The notes under the pieces are model-generated. The model made no database searches. It was not told the DNA's origin and saw only the letters and a list, made by a program, of their open reading frames with translations. From Actinoplanes sp. DH11 (GTDB lineage: Bacteria > Actinomycetota > Actinomycetes > Mycobacteriales > Micromonosporaceae): a DNA stretch of 64,000 nucleotides. The stretch covers positions 248,001 to 312,000 of the forward strand of contig NZ_JAHWGU010000005.1 of NCBI RefSeq assembly GCF_020873875.1, written 5' to 3'. The position numbers and the translations under genes were made by a program. Positions 38,059 to 46,213 of the stretch are shown in pieces; positions within the stretch are counted from its first letter, which is position 1, and each line of letters opens with the position of its first letter.

Positions 38059-38134
38059 CACGGCGTTTCCTGCGCTGGCCTGTTCGGGGCACGGCGTTTT
38101 CCTGCGCTGGCCTGTTCGGGGCACGGCGTTCTCC
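38059..38134. repeat. 31/32-bp direct repeats downstream of fgd
   Basis: CACGGCGTTTCCTGCGCTGG... (38059-38089) is followed by a near-identical 32-base unit with one extra T (38090-38121) and a 13-base partial third copy (38122-38134). Non-coding. Confidence 0.85.
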
Positions 38135-38389
38135 ACGCCGGCCGCCGGGCCATGATGTTTCTCCCACCCGGCGGTCTCGCCCCGGCGTTCTCTCCCGCTG
38201 CCGCCTCGCCCCGGCATTCCTCCTGCGGCCGCCTCGCTTGCGGCTGTCTTATCTGCCGACCGCCTCACATGGTCGTTTTGTACTGGTTCGTGGCCTGATG
38301 TTTTGTGCCCCCGGCGCTGTTCCATCAGTGACGTCAGCGGCTGGGATCGGCTGCCTTGCGTCCGCCGGTGTGGTGCCCACGCGGCGTTT
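38135..38389. other. Non-coding stretch, no feature seen
   Basis: CCGC/CTCGCC-rich sequence with short repeated words (CGCCTCGCCCCGGC) and no gene with a ribosome site. It lies between the fgd-downstream repeats and the second hairpin element. Confidence 0.5.
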
Positions 38390-38464
38390 GTTGATCTGCT
38401 GGCGGAGCGGAATCGCGGTCATGGCCCCTTGATCACAGCGATTTCGTAGCGCTAGCAGATCAAC
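38390..38464. repeat. 75-bp hairpin element, copy 2 (diverged arms)
   Basis: The same length and layout as the element at 6570: GTTGATCTGCT at 38390, AATCGCGGT, TGATCACAGCGATTT, and GCGCTAGCAGATCAAC ending at 38464. The right arm and centre are well conserved between copies, while the left arm has several changes, so its own stem pairs imperfectly (22 of 27). It lies 40 bases beyond the stop of the minus-strand glycosyltransferase. Confidence 0.88.
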
Positions 38465-38504
38465 ATCTCGGCTCGGCGCGTCCGGCGTCAGCGGAAGCGC
38501 TTTC

Positions 38505-40145
38505 TCAGACGGAGCGCAAGTGGTCGCTGCGACGGCCGTGCGGGCCCGCCCCCTCGCCGTTGATCACGCGGAGGTTGGGGCGTCCGGTGTCGGTTTTCGC
38601 AGCATTCCGATCGATGTGGCTGTCCCGCCAGCGGCGACGGGTCAGGTTCGTCGCGCCTTCCAGGGCCGACCGGCCGCGAGCAAGAGGCGTGTTCCGGCGA
38701 TCTGAAACGGACATCGCCCGGTCGGAGTTCGCTTCGCTCGGTGCGGCATGGCCGGGAGCGGGGCCGGTGAACGGCGGTTCTGCACGCCGGCGGTCGCGGT
38801 GTGCCGAACCGTGGGCCCGGTCACTGTTGCGGCGTTCTCCGCTGCGGCGCTCGGTGAGACCGTGGAACTGGCCGCCGGCCGGGTGTGTGCGGCGCTGGTT
38901 CGGCACAGGCCAGAGCGGTGCCTGGTCGGCGAGTGCACGGTGCGCCCGGCGCGGTGCGTTGATCAGCGACCGGCCCGGCGCGGAGGAATCGGCGCTGTAG
39001 TCGCTGGATGAGCTGGTGGTGTCGGCGGTGCTGCGGCTGGACAAGAAGCCGGCGGTGCTGCGGCTGGGCAAGAAGCCGGGGGCGCTGGGGCCGGGGGTGC
39101 TGCGGCCGGTGGAGGGGTTCGGGGTGCGGCGGGCGTGGTGGTGGGCGGTGTGGGCGGAACCGGTCATCACGACGATGCTGGCCGGTGTGCCGGCGCGGGC
39201 GGCCCGGCGGTGGGCGGCGGCTTCGGCGAGCAGGGCGCGTACGGCTGTCAGGAACGGCCGTCCGACGGTGAGCGGGTGGACGGTGACCGGGACCTCGGCG
39301 CCGCGCAGGCCGGCGGCGGCGGTGCGGGCGGTGAGGAGGGCGTCGATCTCGGGGCCGTCGCCGCGGGCCGATTCCAGGCCGGCCACCGGGGGCAGGCCGA
39401 TGCGGTCGGCCGTGTCCCGCCAGAAGGCCCGGTAGCCGTGGCCGGGGTCGGTGGGCCGGCAGCCGAAGAGGACTCGCAGGAACCAGAGCACGATCAGGTC
39501 GGCCCAGCGGGTGAGCAGGGCGGCCCGGGCGGGTTCGGGGTGGTGCGAGCGGGCGGCCCGGGCGGGTTCGGGGTGGTGTGAGCGAGCGGTTCGGACGGGG
39601 GCGAGGTGGTGCGAGCGGGCGGTTCGGACGGGGGCGAGGTAGCGGGAGCCGTGTGCCGTGTCCGCGCCCTCTTGCAGGGCGGCCAGGAGGCGGGGGATGT
39701 CGGCCGGGTCGCAGGAGCCGTCGCCGGGGAGGGTCACGACCACGTCGCCGGTGCTTGCCGCCACTCCGCAGGCGATCGCGTTGCCCGGGCCGGTGCGGGT
39801 CTGCCGGATGGTGCGGGCGGCCCGGGGGAGCGGCCGGGTGGTGTCCTCGCCGGGTCCGACCACGACGATCACCTCGTGGACCGGCGGCAACGAGCTGATC
39901 AACGCGGGCAGCGACTCCAGCCCGGCGTCACTGTCTGAGGCGCGGCCCGCGTCACGGCCTGAGGCGCGGCGCGAGGCGCGGCCCGCGTCACGGTCCGCGG
40001 CACGGGCGGCGCCACGGCCCGCGGTACTGCCTGCGGTACGGCCGGCGCCGGGCACCCGAGACGAGCTGACCGCGATCACGATGCTTACGGAGGGTGACGG
40101 CGGGCGGTGGCCGGGGGTGGCGCGGTGGCTCGGCGGAACTGGCAT
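38505..40145 (-). CDS. GT2-like glycosyltransferase with repeat insertions and long disordered tail
   Basis: A 546-residue protein whose GT-A core is split by low-complexity repeats. The core pieces are SVSIVIAV, then HEVIVVVGPGEDTT, GPGNAIACGVAASTGDVVVTLPGDGSCDPADIPRLL (DxD-like site) and HGSRYL, then a hydrophobic segment (WADLIVLWFLRVLFG) and GYRAFWRD. An Arg/Ala/Asp repeat (about residues 33-78) separates the first two. Four 11-residue repeats (LAPVRTARSHH / PEPARAARSHH) lie directly after GSRY. The last 220 or so residues are disordered and basic. Family members move sugars onto lipid or polysaccharide. The ATG at 40145 has GGGAG upstream. Activity is uncertain. Confidence 0.75.
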   Translation of the reverse strand: MPVPPSHRATPGHRPPSPSVSIVIAVSSSRVPGAGRTAGSTAGRGAARAADRDAGRASRRASGRDAGRASDSDAGLESLPALISSLPPVHEVIVVVGPGEDTTRPLPRAARTIRQTRTGPGNAIACGVAASTGDVVVTLPGDGSCDPADIPRLLAALQEGADTAHGSRYLAPVRTARSHHLAPVRTARSHHPEPARAARSHHPEPARAALLTRWADLIVLWFLRVLFGCRPTDPGHGYRAFWRDTADRIGLPPVAGLESARGDGPEIDALLTARTAAAGLRGAEVPVTVHPLTVGRPFLTAVRALLAEAAAHRRAARAGTPASIVVMTGSAHTAHHHARRTPNPSTGRSTPGPSAPGFLPSRSTAGFLSSRSTADTTSSSSDYSADSSAPGRSLINAPRRAHRALADQAPLWPVPNQRRTHPAGGQFHGLTERRSGERRNSDRAHGSAHRDRRRAEPPFTGPAPGHAAPSEANSDRAMSVSDRRNTPLARGRSALEGATNLTRRRWRDSHIDRNAAKTDTGRPNLRVINGEGAGPHGRRSDHLRSV

Positions 40146-40316
40146 GTCGCGGCGACTCCCGGTTTCGGCTGGCGTGCTGTGCCGAAGCTACCTGCCTGCA
40201 ACCCCGGGACAACCGGCCCTAACGGTTGATAGTGATCATCCCGCCGGGTCGAAGCGGGCCGGTCGGCTCCGGAGGCGTGGCAGGGGCGTCACTGTCCGTA
40301 CACGAAATGCAGTAGG

Positions 40317-40985
40317 GTGATCGATGTGAAGCAAAGCATCGAAGCGGTGGTCTTCGACCTGGACGGCGTGATCATCGACACCGAGGAGGTCTGGGAGGAG
40401 GTGCGGCGCGGCTATGTGGCCGAGTTCGGCCGCGAGTTCCGGCCGGACAGCCAGGACCGGATGATGGGCATGAGCACCGGCGAGTGGTCCGCGCACCTCG
40501 CCGACGAGGTGGGTGTGCCGCGCACCGCGGAGCAGGTGGCGGCCGACGTGCTGGGCCGGATGGCGCAGCGTTACACGGAGGCGTTGCCGCTGATCCCGGG
40601 TGCGGTCGAGGTGGTGCGCGCGCTCGGCGAGCATTACCGGCTGGCGCTGGCGAGTTCGTCGGCGCGGCTCCTGATCGACCAGGTGCTGCGGACGGCGGGG
40701 CTGACCGGCGCCTTCGAGGTGACCCTCTCCACGGAGGAGGTCCCCCGGGGCAAGCCGGCGCCGGACGTCTATCTCACCGCGGTCGCGAAGCTGGGTCTCA
40801 CGCCGGCGGTCTGTGCCGCCGTCGAGGACTCCAGCAACGGGCTGCGGTCGGCCGCCGCGGCGGGGCTCGCGGTGATCGCGGTGCCGCACGGCGTCTACCC
40901 GCCGGCGGCCGACGCGCTCGCCGCCGCGAGCCGTGTCGTGACAGGAATCGCGGAGGTCACACCGGAGATGATCACCACCCTGTGA
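40317..40985 (+). CDS. HAD-superfamily phosphatase, beta-phosphoglucomutase-like
   Basis: A 222-residue HAD-IA hydrolase. Motif I is VVFDLDGVIIDTE (nucleophile Asp), motif II LASSS, motif III KPAPDVYL, and motif IV AVEDSSNG. The all-helical C1 cap follows motif I. It may dephosphorylate a sugar phosphate or isomerise it like beta-phosphoglucomutase. A GTG at 40317 or the in-frame GTG at 40326 could be the start; AGGG at 40313 suits the latter. Confidence 0.9.
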   Translation: MIDVKQSIEAVVFDLDGVIIDTEEVWEEVRRGYVAEFGREFRPDSQDRMMGMSTGEWSAHLADEVGVPRTAEQVAADVLGRMAQRYTEALPLIPGAVEVVRALGEHYRLALASSSARLLIDQVLRTAGLTGAFEVTLSTEEVPRGKPAPDVYLTAVAKLGLTPAVCAAVEDSSNGLRSAAAAGLAVIAVPHGVYPPAADALAAASRVVTGIAEVTPEMITTL

Positions 40986-41045
40986 ATTTCGTGTGAAAAA
41001 TCTTCGATTCGGGTAACGCACGGGCCGACCAATGGAGGTGGGCCC

Positions 41046-42716
41046 GTGCGAACCCTTGCTGCGGAGGGTCTTCGGCTCGACGTCGGAATCGTCGACTACT
41101 TAATTCTGGCGATCTACTTCGTCACGGTTCTGGGCGTCGGATTCGCCGCCCGCCGTGCCATCAAGAGCAGCGCCGACTTCTTCCTGTCCGGGCGGTCGAT
41201 GCCGGCCTGGGTCACCGGTCTGGCCTTCGTCTCGGCCAACCTGGGCGCCCTGGAAATCATCGGCATGGCCGCCAACGGCGCCGAGTACGGCCTGATGACC
41301 CTGCACTACTACTGGATCGGCGCGGTGCCGGCCATGGTGTTCCTCGGCATCGTGATGATGCCGTTCTACTACGGCTCCAAGGTCCGTAGTGTCCCCGAGT
41401 TCCTGCGGCGCCGCTTCAACCGGCCGACCCACCTGTTCAACGCGGTCAGTTTCGCGGTGGCGCAGATGCTTATCGCCGGTGTGAACCTGTACGCGCTGGC
41501 CCTGATCCTGCAAGCCCTGCTCGGCTGGCCGCTCTGGTTGTCCATCGTCATCGGCGCGGCGATCGTGCTCGTCTACATCACGCTCGGCGGCCTCTCCTCG
41601 GCGATCTACAACGAGGTGCTCCAGTTCTTCGTCATCCTGGCCGGTCTGATCCCGCTCACCGTGGTCGGCCTGGTCAAGGTCGGTGGCATCGACGGCCTGT
41701 TCGAGAAGGTGCGGCAGACCCCGCTCGGCGAGGCCGGCCTGAACACGTTCTCGGACACCGCGGGCACCGGTAACCCGCTCGGCGCGAACTGGATCGGCAT
41801 CATCTTCGGTCTCGGTTTCGTGCTCTCGTTCGGCTACTGGACCACCAACTTCGCCGAGGTGCAGCGGGCGCTGAGCGCCAAGGACATGAACGCCGCCCGG
41901 CGTACGCCCATCATCGGCGCCTTCCCCAAGCTGCTCATCCCGGCGGTGACCGTGATCCCCGGCCTGATCGCCCTGGTCACCATCAAGGGGCTCGGCGCGG
42001 ACGAGGGCGACATGGTCTACAACAACGCGATCCCGCTGCTGATGCGGGACCTGCTGCCGAACGGCGTGCTGGGTGTCGCGGTGACCGGTCTGGTGGCCTC
42101 GTTCATGGCCGGCATGGCGGCGAACGTGAGTGGCTTCAACACCGTCTTCACGTACGACATCTGGCAGACCTACATCCGCAAGGACGCCGACGACGCGCAC
42201 TACATCCGGGTCGGCCGGATCGCCACGATCGGCGGCATCCTGGTCGGCATCGGCACCGCGTTCATCGCGGCCGGCTTCAGCAACATCATGAACTACATCC
42301 AGGCGCTGTTCTCGCTCTTCAACGCGCCGCTGTTCGCCACCTTCATCGTCGGCATGTTCTGGAAGCGGATGTCGCCGTGGGCCGGCTTCTGGTCGCTGCT
42401 GCTGGGCTTCCTCGCCTCGCTGACGCTGTACGTGGGTCACCTCACCGAGGTCTTCCACTTCAACTCCGACCTGGAGGAGAGCTTCTGGGGTGCCGGTGCC
42501 GCGTTCGTGACCGCCGTGGTGGTCGCGATCATCGTCACCATGTTCACCCCGAGCAAGCCGGAGAGCGAGCTGCGCGGCCTGGTGTACGGGCTCGGCGGCG
42601 ACTCCACCTCCGCCGAGACGATCATCTCCGGTGAGAAGGTCTGGTGGCGCAACCCGGTGCTGCTCGGCACGATCGCCGTGGTCCTGGCCGTCGTTCTCTA
42701 CATCCCCGTCTGGTGA
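41046..42716 (+). CDS. Sodium:solute symporter family transporter
   Basis: A 556-residue SSS-family permease with about 14 membrane helices. Typical parts are ADFFLSGRSMPAWVTGLAFVSANLGALEIIG, YITLGGLSSAIYNEVLQFFVI and FMAGMAANVSGFNTVFTYDIW. The form resembles SGLT/vSGLT-like sugar or osmolyte symporters; the substrate is unknown. The GTG at 41046 has a GGAGGTGG site. It is the first gene of a tight three-gene operon with the two small genes that follow. Confidence 0.92.
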   Translation: MRTLAAEGLRLDVGIVDYLILAIYFVTVLGVGFAARRAIKSSADFFLSGRSMPAWVTGLAFVSANLGALEIIGMAANGAEYGLMTLHYYWIGAVPAMVFLGIVMMPFYYGSKVRSVPEFLRRRFNRPTHLFNAVSFAVAQMLIAGVNLYALALILQALLGWPLWLSIVIGAAIVLVYITLGGLSSAIYNEVLQFFVILAGLIPLTVVGLVKVGGIDGLFEKVRQTPLGEAGLNTFSDTAGTGNPLGANWIGIIFGLGFVLSFGYWTTNFAEVQRALSAKDMNAARRTPIIGAFPKLLIPAVTVIPGLIALVTIKGLGADEGDMVYNNAIPLLMRDLLPNGVLGVAVTGLVASFMAGMAANVSGFNTVFTYDIWQTYIRKDADDAHYIRVGRIATIGGILVGIGTAFIAAGFSNIMNYIQALFSLFNAPLFATFIVGMFWKRMSPWAGFWSLLLGFLASLTLYVGHLTEVFHFNSDLEESFWGAGAAFVTAVVVAIIVTMFTPSKPESELRGLVYGLGGDSTSAETIISGEKVWWRNPVLLGTIAVVLAVVLYIPVW

Positions 42717-42726
42717 GGAGCTGACC

Positions 42727-42993
42727 ATGCGTGAGAAGAACCGGCTGTTCGACGTCCGGTCCGTCATCGGGTATCTGTTCGTCGTCTACGGCGTGATCGT
42801 CACCGGGCTCGGGATCTTCGACACCCAGGCCGAGATCGACAAGGCGGAGGGCGTCCGGATCAACCTCTGGATGGGCCTCGCGATGCTGGCGCTGGGCCTG
42901 TTGATGCTGCTCTGGCTGCGGCTCAACCCGCCGAAGCCGCTGCCGCAGGAACCGGCCGAGGAGGCCACTCAGGAGCCCGCCCCGAAAGACTGA
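42727..42993 (+). CDS. Small two-helix membrane protein paired with the symporter
   Basis: An 88-residue protein with two helices (about 13-30 and 45-64), a charged DTQAEIDKAEGVR loop between them, and a Pro/Glu-rich cytoplasmic tail (PPKPLPQEPAEEATQE). It starts 10 bases after the symporter stop with GAGGAG upstream, so it is probably a co-expressed accessory subunit. Its Pro-rich tail is unusual. Confidence 0.8.
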   Translation: MREKNRLFDVRSVIGYLFVVYGVIVTGLGIFDTQAEIDKAEGVRINLWMGLAMLALGLLMLLWLRLNPPKPLPQEPAEEATQEPAPKD

Positions 42994-43334
42994 TGGCCAG
43001 GACGGTGTGCCCGGGTTGCGGTCGTGGTGCACTGGGTCCGCAAATCATCAAGACGCGGATCGGTACGACCGATAACCCGGGCATGAACGCCCTCAGTGCC
43101 CTCAGCGGCCTCACCACCGGCGCCCGCCGGGACCCCGGCTGGCAGGTCCAGCTCCGTGTCGACTACGTCGTGAACCAGGTGATGCAGACCCACCGCGGCC
43201 AGAGCGAGGACGCCGTCAAACAGGCGATCCAGGACCAGCTCCGGGTTTACGGCGTCGTGCCCAACAAGCGGCAGATCAGCCAGTACGCCCACGCCATCTC
43301 GTCCCTGCCGCAACTGCCCCCGACCAGCCGGTAA
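42993..43334 (+). CDS. Small protein with N-terminal zinc-knuckle-like motif
   Basis: A 113-residue soluble protein starting MARTVCPGCGRGALG, a single CxxC pair that could hold half a zinc site. A linker and a helical C-terminal domain (WQVQLRVDYVVNQVMQTHRG...) follow. Its ATG overlaps the previous stop by one base (TGATG), so it is translationally coupled to the symporter genes. Function unknown. Confidence 0.75.
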   Translation: MARTVCPGCGRGALGPQIIKTRIGTTDNPGMNALSALSGLTTGARRDPGWQVQLRVDYVVNQVMQTHRGQSEDAVKQAIQDQLRVYGVVPNKRQISQYAHAISSLPQLPPTSR

Positions 43335-43339
43335 CCCCG

Positions 43340-44464
43340 TCATCGCGCCGGGAAACGCAAGATCCGATCATCGTCCGCGCGCCGGTCGCCGCGGCCGTCG
43401 GTGTTCGACGTGGTCAGCCACAGCGAGCCGTCGGGGGCCACGGCGACCGTGCGCAACCGCCCGTACTCCCCGGTGAGCTCGGCCCGGGCCGAGCCACCAC
43501 CGAGCGGAACCGTCCACAGCCGCTCCCCGCGCAGCGCCGCGACGTAGAGCGTGTCGCCGGAGACCGCCGCACCGCTCGGCGAGGCCTCGTCGGTGTCCCA
43601 CGCGACGATCGGCTCGACGAACCGGTCGTCATCGGCACGGCCCTCCACCGCCGGCCAGCCGTAGTTCTTGCCACCCTCGATCAGGTTCACCTCGTCGTAC
43701 CTGTTCTGACCGAATTCGATCCCGTACATCCGGCCCTGGTCGTCCCAGGCCAGGCCCTGCACGTTGCGGTGACCCAGGGTCCAGACCGGTGAGCCCGCCC
43801 ACGGGTTGCCGGGCGCCGGCTCACCCGCCGCGGTGATCCGCAGAATCTTGCCGCTCGGGTCGTCCCGGTCCTGGGACCGCGGCTCGTCGCCCGCGTCGCC
43901 GGTGCCGACGTAGAGCATGCCGTCCGGCCCGAAGGCGATCCGCCCGCCGTTGTGCCGCGAACCCTTGGCGATGCCTTCGAAGATCACTTCCGGCCGGCCG
44001 CCACCGGTCAGCCGGAACCGCACGATCCGGTTGTCGTCCGTCGCGGTGTGGTAGGCGTAGACCCAGTCGTCGCGCACCGCGAGCCCGAGCAGCCCGCCCT
44101 CGCCCCCGGCGTCCACGCCGGGCACCGTGTAGACGCGTCGTGGCTGCTCACCGGGCCGCACCCGGAGGATGTCGCCGGTGTCGCGCTCGGCGACCAGGGC
44201 GCTGCCGTCCGCCGGGAGGGCCAGGCCCCACGGCACGTCGATCCCGTCCGCCACCGTCTCCGGCGCGGAGAGGTCCGGAACGCCCGACGGCGCCCGTTCG
44301 GACGCTGTCGCCGCGGACGCTGTCGCCGCGGACGCCGGTGCGGAGACCGGCGGCACCGGCTGCACGGTGGGCGGTGCCCCGTCGCCGTCGCCGGTGGAGC
44401 ACGCGGTCAGCAGCGCCGCGCCCGTCACCGCGAGCGCCAGGCGGGTGATCCGGATGACATTCAT
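43340..44464 (-). CDS. PQQ-dependent sugar dehydrogenase-like lipoprotein
   Basis: A 374-residue protein of the soluble glucose/sorbosone dehydrogenase propeller family. The lipoprotein signal ends LLTAC (Cys22), then a Pro/Ala/Ser linker. Blades include VPWGLALPADGSALVAERDTGDILRV, GEGGLLGLAVRDDWVYAY, HNGGRIAFGPDGMLYVGTGDAGDEPRSQD and NVQGLAWDDQGRMYGIEFGQNRYDEVNLIEGG. Members oxidise aldoses outside the membrane using PQQ and calcium. No PQQ synthesis genes are in the window. Confidence 0.9.
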   Translation of the reverse strand: MNVIRITRLALAVTGAALLTACSTGDGDGAPPTVQPVPPVSAPASAATASAATASERAPSGVPDLSAPETVADGIDVPWGLALPADGSALVAERDTGDILRVRPGEQPRRVYTVPGVDAGGEGGLLGLAVRDDWVYAYHTATDDNRIVRFRLTGGGRPEVIFEGIAKGSRHNGGRIAFGPDGMLYVGTGDAGDEPRSQDRDDPSGKILRITAAGEPAPGNPWAGSPVWTLGHRNVQGLAWDDQGRMYGIEFGQNRYDEVNLIEGGKNYGWPAVEGRADDDRFVEPIVAWDTDEASPSGAAVSGDTLYVAALRGERLWTVPLGGGSARAELTGEYGRLRTVAVAPDGSLWLTTSNTDGRGDRRADDDRILRFPAR

Positions 44465-44553
44465 CGCTCAACGTTGCCACGATCGTGCTCCGCGCGGCTC
44501 GCCGCTGGCTGCCCAATCTGCGCTAAAAGTAGCTGTTTGCCGGATCAGCCGGG

Positions 44554-46122
44554 GTGATCGGGCCCAAGATGGGTGCCGCGTGGTGCGCCGGCCACGCAGG
44601 GCGGAGATGGGTTTTGCGAGCTGGACACCCGCGATCATGGCGGCCGGTCACGGCCGCGTTGCTCACCCTCACCAGCATTTTCTGGTACGCGCCACCACCG
44701 GCCGGGGCCAACGGAGGCTTCGGCGTGCCACCGGATTTCCGGCGTGGCAATGCCGTGGCGATCAGGTGGGAACCGTGTCCCGAGGACGAGAAGGCGCAGT
44801 GCGGGACGATGCGGGTGCCCGCCGACTGGTCCCAGCCGTACGGTCCCTCGATCGAGTTGACCCTGGCCCGGCGCCCGGCCGGCGACAGGTCCCGGCGGCT
44901 CGGCGTGCTGATGGTCAACCCGGGCGGCCCCGGCGCCTCCGCCGTCAACCAGGCGCTGGACACCGAGCTCTTCGGCGACGAGGTGGAACGCCGGTTCGAC
45001 ATCGTGGGAATGGATCCGCGCGGTGTCGGCCGCAGCTCCCCGATCCTGTGCGCGCAGGATCTGGTCGACGCGAAACCGGTGCCGCTGGCCGCGAACGAGA
45101 CCGAGTTCGCCGCGCTCGGCGACTACAACCGGCGGCTCGCGGCGGACTGCGCGGCGCGCAGCGGCCCGGTCTTCCGGCACGCCGGCACCGGCAACGTGGT
45201 CCGCGACATGGAGGCGGTCCGGATCGCCCTCGGCGAAGAGAAGATCAACTTCTACGGCGCGTCGTACGGGTCGCTGATCGGCCAGCTCTACGCCGAGCGC
45301 CACCCCGGCCGGGTACGGGCCCTGGTGCTGGACAGCGTCATGGACCACAGCTCCGCGGTCGAGGACTTCCTCGGCCGGACCGCGGAGGCGGCACAGGACT
45401 CCTTCGACGAGTTCGTGAGGTGGTGTGCTCGGGACACCCAGTGCGCGCTGCGCGGCCGGGACATCCGGGCCGTGTGGGCGGAGCTGATGAAACGGGCGGC
45501 GGCGGGCACGCTCACCGACCCGTACGATCCGCCCAGCCCGCTGCGTCCCTGGGAGCTGATCTCGGCGGCGTTCAGCGCGTTCTACGATCCGCAGTGGTAC
45601 TCCTTCGCCTACTACCTGAAGGAGGCGTACGAGCCGGCGCCGGTGGGCCGCCGTGCCCGCCCCCAGATCGAGCTGACCCCGCACAGCTTCCCGGCCGTGA
45701 TGTGCCGGGACTGGTCGCTGCCGGTCGGCGGCTACCCGGAGTACCGCAGGCTCCTCGACGCCGCCGCGCGGCGGGCGCCGCAGATGCTCGCCTCGCCGCT
45801 GGCACTGACCGCCGTCTCCGGCTGCGCGGGCTGGCCCGACCCGCCGGTCGACCCGCAGCGCCCGATCCCGAAGGCGGCCGGGCCGGTCCTGCTGGTCAAC
45901 TCGCGGCACGACCCGGCCACCGCGTACTCCTGGGCGCGCAGCGTGACCGCCCAGCTCGGGCCCAGCGCGCGGCTGCTCACCTACGACGGCTGGGGGCACG
46001 TCGCCTACAGCCACAGCGACTGCGTGTCCGGCGCCGTCGACCGGTACCTGACCGCGCTGACCCTGCCGGCGCCGGACGTGACCTGCCCGCCGGTCGCGCC
46101 GGTGCCGTACGGGGTCGGCTGA
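44554..46122 (+). CDS. Secreted alpha/beta hydrolase, tripeptidyl aminopeptidase-like
   Basis: A 522-residue exported serine hydrolase of the SlpD/Tap type. After a twin-Arg-poor signal region (VTAALLTLTSIFWYAPPPAGA), the core shows VNPGGPGASAV (oxyanion loop), FDIVGMDPRGVGRSSP, nucleophile GASYGS (Ser237), the acid in NSRHDPATAY and the His in GWGHVAYSHSDC. The C-terminal TAP-like cap domain is present. Such enzymes cut short N-terminal peptides. The start codon is uncertain: GTG at 44554 or ATG at 44569; the signal peptide begins later either way. Confidence 0.88.
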   Translation: MIGPKMGAAWCAGHAGRRWVLRAGHPRSWRPVTAALLTLTSIFWYAPPPAGANGGFGVPPDFRRGNAVAIRWEPCPEDEKAQCGTMRVPADWSQPYGPSIELTLARRPAGDRSRRLGVLMVNPGGPGASAVNQALDTELFGDEVERRFDIVGMDPRGVGRSSPILCAQDLVDAKPVPLAANETEFAALGDYNRRLAADCAARSGPVFRHAGTGNVVRDMEAVRIALGEEKINFYGASYGSLIGQLYAERHPGRVRALVLDSVMDHSSAVEDFLGRTAEAAQDSFDEFVRWCARDTQCALRGRDIRAVWAELMKRAAAGTLTDPYDPPSPLRPWELISAAFSAFYDPQWYSFAYYLKEAYEPAPVGRRARPQIELTPHSFPAVMCRDWSLPVGGYPEYRRLLDAAARRAPQMLASPLALTAVSGCAGWPDPPVDPQRPIPKAAGPVLLVNSRHDPATAYSWARSVTAQLGPSARLLTYDGWGHVAYSHSDCVSGAVDRYLTALTLPAPDVTCPPVAPVPYGVG

Positions 46123-46213
46123 TCGACGGCGGAGTGGCCCCTGCGGTTGTGCCCCGGCGAGATCCCCGGTAGGCAGAGTATTGACAACTGACGCTGTCCT
46201 GACTGGAGGGCCG

